From a virus, in the IMG/VR virus record IMGVR_UViG_3300020473_000112, positions 1-25,973 of that record: a stretch of 25,973 nucleotides of DNA. One strand, given 5' to 3'. The notes beneath the pieces are model-generated. The model did not search any database, was not told where the DNA came from, and worked only from the letters and a program-made list of their open reading frames with translations. Both the position numbers and the translations under genes were made by a program. Each line of letters starts with the position of its first letter. Position 1 is the first letter of the stretch. Positions 6,015 to 14,446 of this stretch are shown here, in pieces.

Positions 6015-9000
6015 CTAAATTGTGCCGTTTCTATCTACTCCTGTTAGTATATATTCATTATTATTAGGTGCTGTCACTCTTATACAATATCCTGGTTGAG
6101 AACTGTCCCTGATAGTTACAGCAAGAGTATTACCAACCTGAATTGTTCTATCAGCATTAATGTATAATTTAATAGAAATTACTTCATCACCTTCAGTAAT
6201 TGCATCTTCTTTAATTGTATGATTAAAGGTAAAAGTATTACTTGTAATAGTACCCGAACCAGTAGTAGTATCTGCTAGATTAAAGTCATCCTCAGATACT
6301 CCAGTACCACTTAATGCCCAATAAAGAACAGTTCCTTCAGCAACATCAGTTGTAGTAACTGTAGTTGTAAATGAATCTCCTTCATTAAATCGGGTAGCAG
6401 TAGTAGAAAGAGTATAAGTAGGACTTCCTGATGATTCTGAAGTATCTTTAATAAGAACATTTGTAGTTGCTACTTGATTAGTTCTTGCAGAATCAGTGAA
6501 TAATTTAATTACAGCAGTTTCATCTCCTTCAGTAGTTACATCAAGAGAAGTTGTATGAGAGAATGAAAATGTTCCATTAGCTGCAGTAACATCATCACCA
6601 GTCAATGCACCTGAAGAGAAATCAGAAGCATCTAAATTAGTACCACTTAATGACCAATATAAAGTTGTTCCTTGAGCAACATTACCAGTAACAACTTCTG
6701 TAGTCCAAGCTCCACCTTCATCAATCTGACTTACATTAGTATTCAATGCATAGGTAGGAGTTGGTGTAGTTGATGTATCATTAATAGTAACATTAAGTGT
6801 ATTACCAACCTGAGTTGTTCTTGCAGAATCAGTGAATAATTTAACCAAAAGAGTCTCATTTCCTTCAGTAAGAGCATCTGATTTTATACTGGTTGACCAA
6901 TTATTAACTCCACTTGCAGGAATTACAGTATTACTTTCTAATGTTCCCTCCATAAAGTCAGCAGCAGCTATACCAGTTCCACTAAATGACCAATATAATG
7001 TTGTATTTTCTGCAACATTAGTTGTTGTAGCAGTGATTATAAGTGATGAACCTTCATCTATTGGATTAGTATTTGCTGAAAGCACATATGTGGGTGATCC
7101 TGATGGTTGAGATGTATCATTAATTGTAATTACTGCTGAAGTTGCTACAATATTACTAAAACCAGCATCAGTAGCTAATACAATCGCAAACTTTTCTTCT
7201 CCTTCTGTTGTTGCGTCAGCAGCAATAGTATGAGAGAAAGTAATAGTATTATTTGATATAGTATCATCACCAGTCCAAGAACCTGAAGAAAAATCAGCAG
7301 CATTTACAGATCCAGTATGCTGATCTAACGACCAATATAAAGTAGTTCCTTGAGAAACATTACTTGTAGTAACTGTAGTTGTAAGGGTTTCTCCTTCATT
7401 AATAGAAGTTTTAGATGGTGTAATAGAATATGAGGGAACTACAGGAGTTTGTGATGTATCATTAATAGTAACATCTACAGTAGATCCTACTTGAACTGTT
7501 CTTCCAGAATCTGAATATAATTTGATATTAACAGTCTCTGCTCCTTCAGTAGTAACATCTTCATCAAGTGTATGTGAGAAATTAAATGAATTACTCGTTA
7601 TAGTTCCAGATCCAGTCAATGAACCTGAAGAGAAATCAGAAGCATCAACATTAGATCCACTTAATGCCCAATATAAAGTTGTATTTTCTGGAACATTAGT
7701 TGTCGTAACTGTAGTTGTAAAACTAGAACCTTCATTAACACTGGTAGGTGAAGCAGATATAGTATAAGTAGGAGCATCTACAGAAGTATCAACAATAGTA
7801 ATTGTAGAAGAAGTTGCAACTAAATTTGATCTTGAAGAATCTGTGTATAATTTTAATGTAAATGTCTCATTTCCTTCTGTGGTAGTATCGTTAGATATTA
7901 CACGAGTGAAAGTAAATTGCCCATTACTATCAAGAGTTCCTGACCCTTCTAATCCACCACTAAAATCACTAGCATTTAAAGTATTAGATATTGGATCTAT
8001 CTTCCAATAAAGAGTAGATCCTACTGAAGCATTAGTAGTAGAGACAGCAGCATACATAGTCTCACCTTCATTATAAGAAGTCTTTGCTGCTGCTATTCCA
8101 TAAGTAATACCTAATGAAGTATCCTTTATAACCTGTGTCCAAGTACTAGCAACCTGATTTGTTCTACCTGAATCCGTATATACTTTTAGATTAAATGTCT
8201 CATCACCTTCAGTAGTTACATCATTCGCTAATGTATTTGTCCAAACTGCATTACCAGAACTATTAACTGATGATGATCCAGTTAATGATGTAGTGAAATC
8301 AGCACCTGTTATATTAGTTCCAGATATTTCCCAATAAAGAACAGTTCCTGTAGTAACATTAGTTGTAGCAACAGTGGCTACTATATTAGAACCCTCATTA
8401 ACAGAACCTGTTGGTGTGCAACTCAAACTATATGATGGAGAGGCATCCACAGATGTATCAACAACAGTAAGACTACTATTTGATGCTACTTCATTTGTTC
8501 TAGCAGAATCAGTATATACTTTGAAAGTAATTACTTCATTTCCTTCTGTCGTAGAATCTTCTGCTAAAGTATAATCAGCAAAGAATGTATTATTAAATAC
8601 AGACCAAGATGATTGTAGTTGACCAGATGAAAGGTCATTAGCAGATATACCAGTCAAATCTGTATATAAGACTGTTCCATTCTCAACATTAGTTGTTGTA
8701 AGTGTATACCTAACAGTTTCTCCTTCATTAATACTTAATTCATCAGGTGCTATTGAATAAGTTGCACCTTTAGAGGTATCTTCAATATTAACATTAGCTG
8801 TGGCAACCTGAGTATTTCTAGAAGCATCTGTAAATAACTTAATATTAATAGTCTCTGTTCCCTCTGTACTTAAATCATTAGCAAGAGTATGATTGAAAAC
8901 AGCATTTCCATTAGCAGCAATAGATACCTGTCCAGTTAGAGAACCTGATGAAAAATCACCAGAAGTTATACCAGTTCCAGATAAACTCCAATATAAAGTA

Positions 9001-12000
9001 GTATTCTCAGCAACATAAGTGGTTTGAACAGTAGTAATAAGTTGTGAACCTTCATTAACAGTCAATAAATTAGTAGTTAGAATATAAGTTGGAGTTGTAT
9101 CTTCAGGTAAAGTAACATCATCAGCAACATTTAAATAATAATATACTAAACCTTGCCTAGAAATAACAAAGTTACCATTGACAACTCTTATACTAAAGTA
9201 AGTATAAGTAGATCCACCATCATTAGAAACTTCAAGAATTTGATCATTTGATCCCGATTTAATCCTAAACTTGATATTACCACGCTCAGCTGAGGTCATA
9301 TCATTAGTTGGATAAACTGGATAATATCTAACACCAGCATCAGCACCACCAACAACCCTTAGAGAAACAGGAACACTAACATCTGATTCTGAAAATTCCC
9401 TAATACCCCTAATCATCATAGTAACACCAGATTCTGAAGTTATAGTAAATCTTTCATTTAAATTTCTAGTTGCATCAATTCCACTATCTACTGTATAACA
9501 AGGATTGGGAGTGTTTATATGTGTAGTTACCTCTTTAATTACTTTAATAGGATCACCCATATTAGAATTTCCAAGTAACCATAATGGATCATTTGGATTA
9601 CTACTAGATGGTTTATATCCATTAAAGAAACTAGTTGCATCTGGAGTATTAGACTTTAAATATGATTTAAGATGAACTGGTGATGTGTGCCTATTTTGTT
9701 GTAGAACACATGCAATAGTACCAGCAAGAGCTGGGCAAGCAGAAGAAGTACCATCAAACCAACCATCAAGATATGCTTGAGATGAAGAGCTCCAACTTGC
9801 AGGAATATCATCATTTCTAGTAACATACCTGTTATCATTGGAGACAATTGAATTTGAACTCCCACAAGCTGATAACATACCATCAGCAGGTGCAAAAAAG
9901 TCTACAGCAGATCCTTTACAACTATAAAATCCACCATCAGTCATTTTACGACCAAAATACCATCCACTAAATCTATCTTTCCAAAATGGATAATCTTCAT
10001 AATTAACAGTAGCTCCAAAATCTAAAGCTGAAGGATTTCCTCTTGGACCTCCCATCGCCATAGATTCTAACTTATCACCTGTAAAATTAGAATCTACAGT
10101 TCCACTATCATTTTTTGGATCTGCACTATGATCACTAAATGGATAATTTGAATTATATCTATCATCCATTGCACCTACAGATAAGATAGTGTTTAATCCA
10201 GTTGCGTCATATGCAAGTTGTGATGGATAACTTGAACGATTGGGATATACTTTTGCATGACTTGAGTTATCACCTGCTACACCTTTAATTGTTCCATCAT
10301 CATTAAGTCTTGCTATCCAATTATCATAATTAGGATCATCTTTAGTTACAAAATAATTCTGATCATTTCCTGCAGAATTACAAAAATGAATTCCACTATT
10401 AACAGCTTCTAATGCAGCATTATATTCTGCTGCAAATCCTTCACGGGGATCATCAGTATTCTCTGCTCTAAGATGTGGAGACATTTTCCAATAATATCCA
10501 AAAGCATAATATCCAGTTGATACAAGTGCATTTCTACTAGAGGTTCTAATAAATGCTGGTAGATTAGTAACCCAAGGATTTGAATAAGAATTGTAATCAA
10601 ACCCACTTCCAGGTCCATCTGGATATTCACTATAAGAATTTCCATAAACATCCGTAGTAGGTCTATTTGGAAATGATGCCTCTGTTCCTTGATAATTATA
10701 CTTAACTCTTTCCATTCCAGATACAAAAAATCCAACATAAGCACTACCATATCCCCAACTATTACTAGAAACAGTTGGATTTTTTATAGAATTTCCACTA
10801 AACTTAGGATTATTTGGTTTAGTCTTATGAAATATTTTTTGCATCGTCCAACCACTTTCTGTAGGAACTCTGGTGGACATATCAATAGCACATATTGCCC
10901 ATTTATTACAATTGAACGCTTTTCCAAAATTCTTACCATATGCAACACCACCACACTTAGTTCCATGATCATTCACAGTAGGAAGTGTAGTATCAGTTCC
11001 ACAATTAGCTGCTCTTGTATAATTTGATGGAATAGTTATACTAAACGAACCAGTACCTGCAGCTGTACTGACAGCATTAAAAGTAGATGATCTAAGCACT
11101 GAACTATACCACCAATTTCTTGCAGTACCTTCATCTGGGACTATTGTTCCATCCCATCTAGTTATTAGCCTACTAGAAGGATCTGCATCAAACCATTCAG
11201 GATCAAGATAATATGGAGCATCCAACGCTAAATCTAAAACACCAGATTTTCCAGATCTAGATAAAACATTACCTGGAATGAAGTTTTGGGGATCTTTATC
11301 ATTAGTACAAAATTCTGGATGACCAGTCCAAGTACCAGTATCAACAATAATTAAATCAATATCAGTTCCATCATTATCATATGTAACATCACTGTTTACT
11401 ATAGCATTTGCATCTGAAGACCAAGGATTAGTACCAGCCGTAGACATTCTTAATGGACCATAATTGGTTCTATTATCTTCAGAACTAGGAATTGAAGCAG
11501 ATGTACCACTAGGAAAAGCATGAGTTAATGGTTGAGAAGGAAATGCACCACCTTGAAGTTCTGTAGTTACAAATCCTAAATGAAGTAGTTTCCAACCAAT
11601 TCCTGCAGGATTATTAGCCCAATTTCTTTTATTTGGATCAGTAGCAGTACCATTTCTTACTTTACATGTTATCTGTATTTGCGTAGACGCTGATATGTAT
11701 CCAAGATTTATAATCTCATGAAAATGCCCTCTACCTCTCTCATCTAAATCTAGAGTTCTAAATTTACTATCATTATTTTCTAATTTAAATCCAGTTGCAA
11801 CATTTTCAACCATACATCCTGCCCATTCACCATCAGCCCAGACTTGTAGTTGATAATGTCCTGCAGATGAGCAAGTAACAGTATTTGAAACCGTTTGTAT
11901 AGATGCTCTTAAAGGATCTTGATCATTAGCATTTGCAGGAGCAGATGGATATACAGCATAATCCTTCAAATCTTGACAAATTACACCCCAATAATTCATT

Positions 12001-12545
12001 GCAGGAGTATTTGGATGACTATCTGATACTTTTATCCAATTAGGAGAACCAGTAGTAGCAATTAAAGAATTTGCAACCTCAGTTGGTGTAGATGGACTAT
12101 TATTTTCTTTACTTAAATTCCTATAATTTTTTACATTCTTACCAAATCTATTAATTGAATGCACTTCAACAGGTATTCTAGCTTCTTCATGAAACTCAGG
12201 ATCTAACTGAACCCATTCAATATCAGGATGACTTTTTAGAGTATCTGCTTCTGTTTTAGTTAATTCATAACAACCTGTAGTTTCACTATGAGTTCTTTCA
12301 TTTTTACATAAAATTTGCCTAATTGGTACACTGGAAGTATGAGAACCACTACCCATCAATTCTAAATGTACTTTTTTCCAGCACTTACCATCTTTTGCTT
12401 TAATTTGATAGTTTTTTATTTCATCAGGTGCTGAATTATTAATTACACCAAAGTTATGAGTTCCACTCCAATATGCCTTACCAACCTCTTCACCAAGTTT
12501 TAGCTCTTCTTCAGAGAGCAAATAAGTTGAAAATCCAATTGACAT
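6015..12545 (-). CDS. Giant structural protein: subtilisin-like (S8) protease plus nine Calx-beta-type repeats
   Basis: A 2176-residue protein. Residues about 75-105 (ELTKTEADTLKSHPDIEWV) resemble an I9-type subtilase propeptide. The catalytic domain spans about 395-960: Asp402 in IIVDTGTWTGH, His527 in NDHGTKCGG, oxyanion Asn727 in NSAGND and nucleophile Ser934 in GTSSACP. All four are present, so the protease looks active. The spacing is much longer than in secreted subtilisins, implying insertions. A beta-rich linker follows, then nine repeats (about 1150-2148), each opening like PTYxLxxxxxxxNEG and closing xINDTS, typical of the Calx-beta family, which binds Ca2+ through acidic loops. The last residues, from PGYCIRV to DRNGTI, match the first strand of the cupredoxin-like domain that continues in the next gene 8 bases on. 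A Shine-Dalgarno TAAGGAG (12561-12555) includes the upstream stop codon. A role in adhesion with surface proteolysis or self-processing is inferred. Confidence 0.8.
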   Translation of the reverse strand: MSIGFSTYLLSEEELKLGEEVGKAYWSGTHNFGVINNSAPDEIKNYQIKAKDGKCWKKVHLELMGSGSHTSSVPIRQILCKNERTHSETTGCYELTKTEADTLKSHPDIEWVQLDPEFHEEARIPVEVHSINRFGKNVKNYRNLSKENNSPSTPTEVANSLIATTGSPNWIKVSDSHPNTPAMNYWGVICQDLKDYAVYPSAPANANDQDPLRASIQTVSNTVTCSSAGHYQLQVWADGEWAGCMVENVATGFKLENNDSKFRTLDLDERGRGHFHEIINLGYISASTQIQITCKVRNGTATDPNKRNWANNPAGIGWKLLHLGFVTTELQGGAFPSQPLTHAFPSGTSASIPSSEDNRTNYGPLRMSTAGTNPWSSDANAIVNSDVTYDNDGTDIDLIIVDTGTWTGHPEFCTNDKDPQNFIPGNVLSRSGKSGVLDLALDAPYYLDPEWFDADPSSRLITRWDGTIVPDEGTARNWWYSSVLRSSTFNAVSTAAGTGSFSITIPSNYTRAANCGTDTTLPTVNDHGTKCGGVAYGKNFGKAFNCNKWAICAIDMSTRVPTESGWTMQKIFHKTKPNNPKFSGNSIKNPTVSSNSWGYGSAYVGFFVSGMERVKYNYQGTEASFPNRPTTDVYGNSYSEYPDGPGSGFDYNSYSNPWVTNLPAFIRTSSRNALVSTGYYAFGYYWKMSPHLRAENTDDPREGFAAEYNAALEAVNSGIHFCNSAGNDQNYFVTKDDPNYDNWIARLNDDGTIKGVAGDNSSHAKVYPNRSSYPSQLAYDATGLNTILSVGAMDDRYNSNYPFSDHSADPKNDSGTVDSNFTGDKLESMAMGGPRGNPSALDFGATVNYEDYPFWKDRFSGWYFGRKMTDGGFYSCKGSAVDFFAPADGMLSACGSSNSIVSNDNRYVTRNDDIPASWSSSSQAYLDGWFDGTSSACPALAGTIACVLQQNRHTSPVHLKSYLKSNTPDATSFFNGYKPSSSNPNDPLWLLGNSNMGDPIKVIKEVTTHINTPNPCYTVDSGIDATRNLNERFTITSESGVTMMIRGIREFSESDVSVPVSLRVVGGADAGVRYYPVYPTNDMTSAERGNIKFRIKSGSNDQILEVSNDGGSTYTYFSIRVVNGNFVISRQGLVYYYLNVADDVTLPEDTTPTYILTTNLLTVNEGSQLITTVQTTYVAENTTLYWSLSGTGITSGDFSSGSLTGQVSIAANGNAVFNHTLANDLSTEGTETINIKLFTDASRNTQVATANVNIEDTSKGATYSIAPDELSINEGETVRYTLTTTNVENGTVLYTDLTGISANDLSSGQLQSSWSVFNNTFFADYTLAEDSTTEGNEVITFKVYTDSARTNEVASNSSLTVVDTSVDASPSYSLSCTPTGSVNEGSNIVATVATTNVTTGTVLYWEISGTNITGADFTTSLTGSSSVNSSGNAVWTNTLANDVTTEGDETFNLKVYTDSGRTNQVASTWTQVIKDTSLGITYGIAAAKTSYNEGETMYAAVSTTNASVGSTLYWKIDPISNTLNASDFSGGLEGSGTLDSNGQFTFTRVISNDTTTEGNETFTLKLYTDSSRSNLVATSSTITIVDTSVDAPTYTISASPTSVNEGSSFTTTVTTTNVPENTTLYWALSGSNVDASDFSSGSLTGSGTITSNSFNFSHTLDEDVTTEGAETVNIKLYSDSGRTVQVGSTVDVTINDTSQTPVVPSYSITPSKTSINEGETLTTTVTTSNVSQGTTLYWSLDQHTGSVNAADFSSGSWTGDDTISNNTITFSHTIAADATTEGEEKFAIVLATDAGFSNIVATSAVITINDTSQPSGSPTYVLSANTNPIDEGSSLIITATTTNVAENTTLYWSFSGTGIAAADFMEGTLESNTVIPASGVNNWSTSIKSDALTEGNETLLVKLFTDSARTTQVGNTLNVTINDTSTTPTPTYALNTNVSQIDEGGAWTTEVVTGNVAQGTTLYWSLSGTNLDASDFSSGALTGDDVTAANGTFSFSHTTSLDVTTEGDETAVIKLFTDSARTNQVATTNVLIKDTSESSGSPTYTLSTTATRFNEGDSFTTTVTTTDVAEGTVLYWALSGTGVSEDDFNLADTTTGSGTITSNTFTFNHTIKEDAITEGDEVISIKLYINADRTIQVGNTLAVTIRDSSQPGYCIRVTAPNNNEYILTGVDRNGTI
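6100..9097 (-). repeat. Nine tandem Calx-beta-type coding repeats (~333 bp each)
   Basis: Nine in-frame copies average 111 codons. Hallmarks in each copy are an N/DEG near the start, TTLYWxLSG or a variant in the middle, a TEGxE motif and a final DTS/DSS. Amino-acid divergence is moderate but some DNA stretches are identical, for example 28 bases at 6481-6508 and 6817-6844. This suggests recent duplication or gene conversion and a potential for copy-number change. Confidence 0.85.
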
Positions 12546-12554
12546 CTATAAGTA

Positions 12555-12561
12555 CTCCTTA
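12555..12561 (-). promoter_or_regulatory. Strong ribosome binding site of the protease/Calx-beta gene
   Basis: TAAGGAG on the minus strand lies 9 bases before the ATG at 12545. Its TAA is the stop codon of the preceding 622-residue protein, so termination places ribosomes on the initiation site. This fixes the start and suggests translational coupling. Confidence 0.75.
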
Positions 12562-14427
12562 GTGTAAATCAACCCAACTGCTTCCATTATAAACTTGCAA
12601 CTTATTAGTTGTTTCGTTATAAATGAACGCACCTGCGACAGTTGGTAAAGTATCTCTTATTGTAGTTGTAACTTTTGGTGGACGCATATAACTTGTTGCT
12701 CCTCCACTACCAGCATCTTGGAAATCAACAGCACATCTTGGAGTGTGAGTTCCGATACCTAGATTTTTAATAGAAGCATTACCCTCTACATGCAATTTAC
12801 CACTAATTGCAGTTGTTCCAATACCAACTTTATTAACTAATGCTGTACTTAACTGTGCATCAATATCAGCAACTACATTTTCAAAAGCAGTTCCAATAGC
12901 AATAGTAGATACTCCTACAACATGTCCTACACTAATATGACTAAAGGTTGAAACACCAGCAGTTGTATTAAGATTTGATCCATTAATAATATCTGGAATT
13001 GCAGCACTTCCCGTAAATCCACCCGTAACTTCAAAATTACCAACAACTTTAACATTACCAGTAAATGTTGATACACCAACAACATCGAGTGCTGTCTCTG
13101 GATTTTCCTTATTAATACCCAACTTACCATCATAGGTAAGAGTCATTATATTATTGTTACTTCTATGGAACCACTTAAATGATCCTGTATTAAGACCAAC
13201 AAAACTACCAAGATGAATATAGTTATTAACATCTCCAGTATCACCATTAAAAATATCAAGTGATTTTGAAGTACTACCAAATCTAATACCACCTATACTT
13301 TCACCAATACCAGTACTAGATACCAATTTCTGTCCAACATTTATTCTAGCACTATCAGTTCCAATAACCGTTGCTGTAGCTAATCCAACTTTTAATACTT
13401 GAATGTCATGGTCTGGAGTGTTTACCCCAACTCCAAGTTTATCTGAAATATTAAAGAGAGATGCTGTTGAAATACCAATATTAGCACTAGAAGAATTAAT
13501 ACTTCCAGTAGTAACAACACCAATAGATGTTGATGAATTTATATAAGTTACATCTAACCTAGTTGATGTAGATAATCCAAGAGAATTAACAGTACCTGTT
13601 ACATTTCCTTCTACATTACCAGTTACATCACCAGTCAAAGCTCCAGTAAATCCTATACCAGCAGTTACAATTCCAGATACATTAACATCAGTACCAACTA
13701 TATTTGTAATGGTTGATATACCACTTACTACATTACCCCTTATATCTCCAGTAAATCCTATACCAGCAGTTACAATTCCAGTAACATTAGTATTAGTAGA
13801 TTCTATTTGTCCTATGGTTGATATTCCACTATCAATATTACCAAGAACATCACCTTTAAGACTAGATGCAGTTATAACTCCAGTTGCTACAATGCCACCA
13901 GTAGAGTTTATACCTACACCCTCTGCAAAACTACCTAAATTATCTGTATTGTTACCACCAACTTGGAAGGAGAATCTAGGATCTACAGTATTGACACCTA
14001 CATTTCCTTTTGCATATATGCTTGTATATCCTAATCCAACATTAATATTATCCCACTGTGATGTAGGAACATTTTGTAAATATTGTCCATCACCAAAATA
14101 TGTAACAATACCACTGGTAGCAGTTACAACTCCAGCAGGAGATCCTACAGCAACACCTTCACCAACTTGTCCTGTACTTACATTGGCATTATTAACAATT
14201 AGTGTATCAGTTACAGTAAGTGATGTAATTATACCACTTGTTGCATTGATCATTCCAGATCCTGCAACACTTGGATCTTGAAGTACGCTAACTTTACCTC
14301 GGACATCCAAAGCCTCAGTGGGAATAGTAGTTCCTATACCAACCAGACCAGTTTGATTTACAATTAGGTTGTCGTCATCAACCTGGACACCATTACGGAA
14401 ATTGAATGCCTTTGTAATATTAGCCAT
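12559..14427 (-). CDS. Tail-fibre-like structural protein with repeated GIGTT/TGNV motifs
   Basis: A 622-residue protein starting MANITKAFNFRNGVQVDDD. Near the N-terminus VGIGTTIPTEALDVRG, and later LGVGVNTPDHD, LGINKENPETALDVVG and VGIGTTAISGKLHVEG, recur as the 'xGIGTxxPxxxLxVxG' motif seen in many phage fibre shafts. Residues about 190-290 hold degenerate repeats of the form SGISTI...VSGIVTAGIGFTG, one pair identical at DNA level over 36 bases. The C-terminus (AGAFIYNETTNKLQVYNGS, then WVDL) is a short domain common at fibre ends. There are no catalytic motifs. It lies between two other giant structural genes, 19 bases after the 1884-residue gene, without a clear Shine-Dalgarno. A tail-fibre or baseplate-associated shaft protein is inferred. 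Confidence 0.72.
   Translation of the reverse strand: MANITKAFNFRNGVQVDDDNLIVNQTGLVGIGTTIPTEALDVRGKVSVLQDPSVAGSGMINATSGIITSLTVTDTLIVNNANVSTGQVGEGVAVGSPAGVVTATSGIVTYFGDGQYLQNVPTSQWDNINVGLGYTSIYAKGNVGVNTVDPRFSFQVGGNNTDNLGSFAEGVGINSTGGIVATGVITASSLKGDVLGNIDSGISTIGQIESTNTNVTGIVTAGIGFTGDIRGNVVSGISTITNIVGTDVNVSGIVTAGIGFTGALTGDVTGNVEGNVTGTVNSLGLSTSTRLDVTYINSSTSIGVVTTGSINSSSANIGISTASLFNISDKLGVGVNTPDHDIQVLKVGLATATVIGTDSARINVGQKLVSSTGIGESIGGIRFGSTSKSLDIFNGDTGDVNNYIHLGSFVGLNTGSFKWFHRSNNNIMTLTYDGKLGINKENPETALDVVGVSTFTGNVKVVGNFEVTGGFTGSAAIPDIINGSNLNTTAGVSTFSHISVGHVVGVSTIAIGTAFENVVADIDAQLSTALVNKVGIGTTAISGKLHVEGNASIKNLGIGTHTPRCAVDFQDAGSGGATSYMRPPKVTTTIRDTLPTVAGAFIYNETTNKLQVYNGSSWVDLH
13641..13781 (-). repeat. 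Direct 36-bp repeat inside the 622-residue fibre gene
   Basis: The same 36 bases occur at 13641-13676 and 13746-13781, 105 bases (35 codons) apart and in frame. They encode the SGIVTAGIGFTG element of a longer degenerate fibre repeat, and the identity points to recent duplication. Confidence 0.88.
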
Positions 14428-14446
14428 TTATATAGTAATTTTTTAG

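Noticed and set aside
6006-6030. Programmed -1 frameshift joining the 2176- and 1101-residue proteins
   Set aside because: The only window for slipping (AAACGGCACAATTTAG) has no X-XXY-YYZ site in phase. A split gene or sequencing error is more likely, so only the domain split is reported.
13709-14281. Plus-strand 190-codon frame opposite the 622-residue gene
   Set aside because: It is antisense to a repetitive fibre gene with clear minus-strand coding; no Shine-Dalgarno or recognisable protein.
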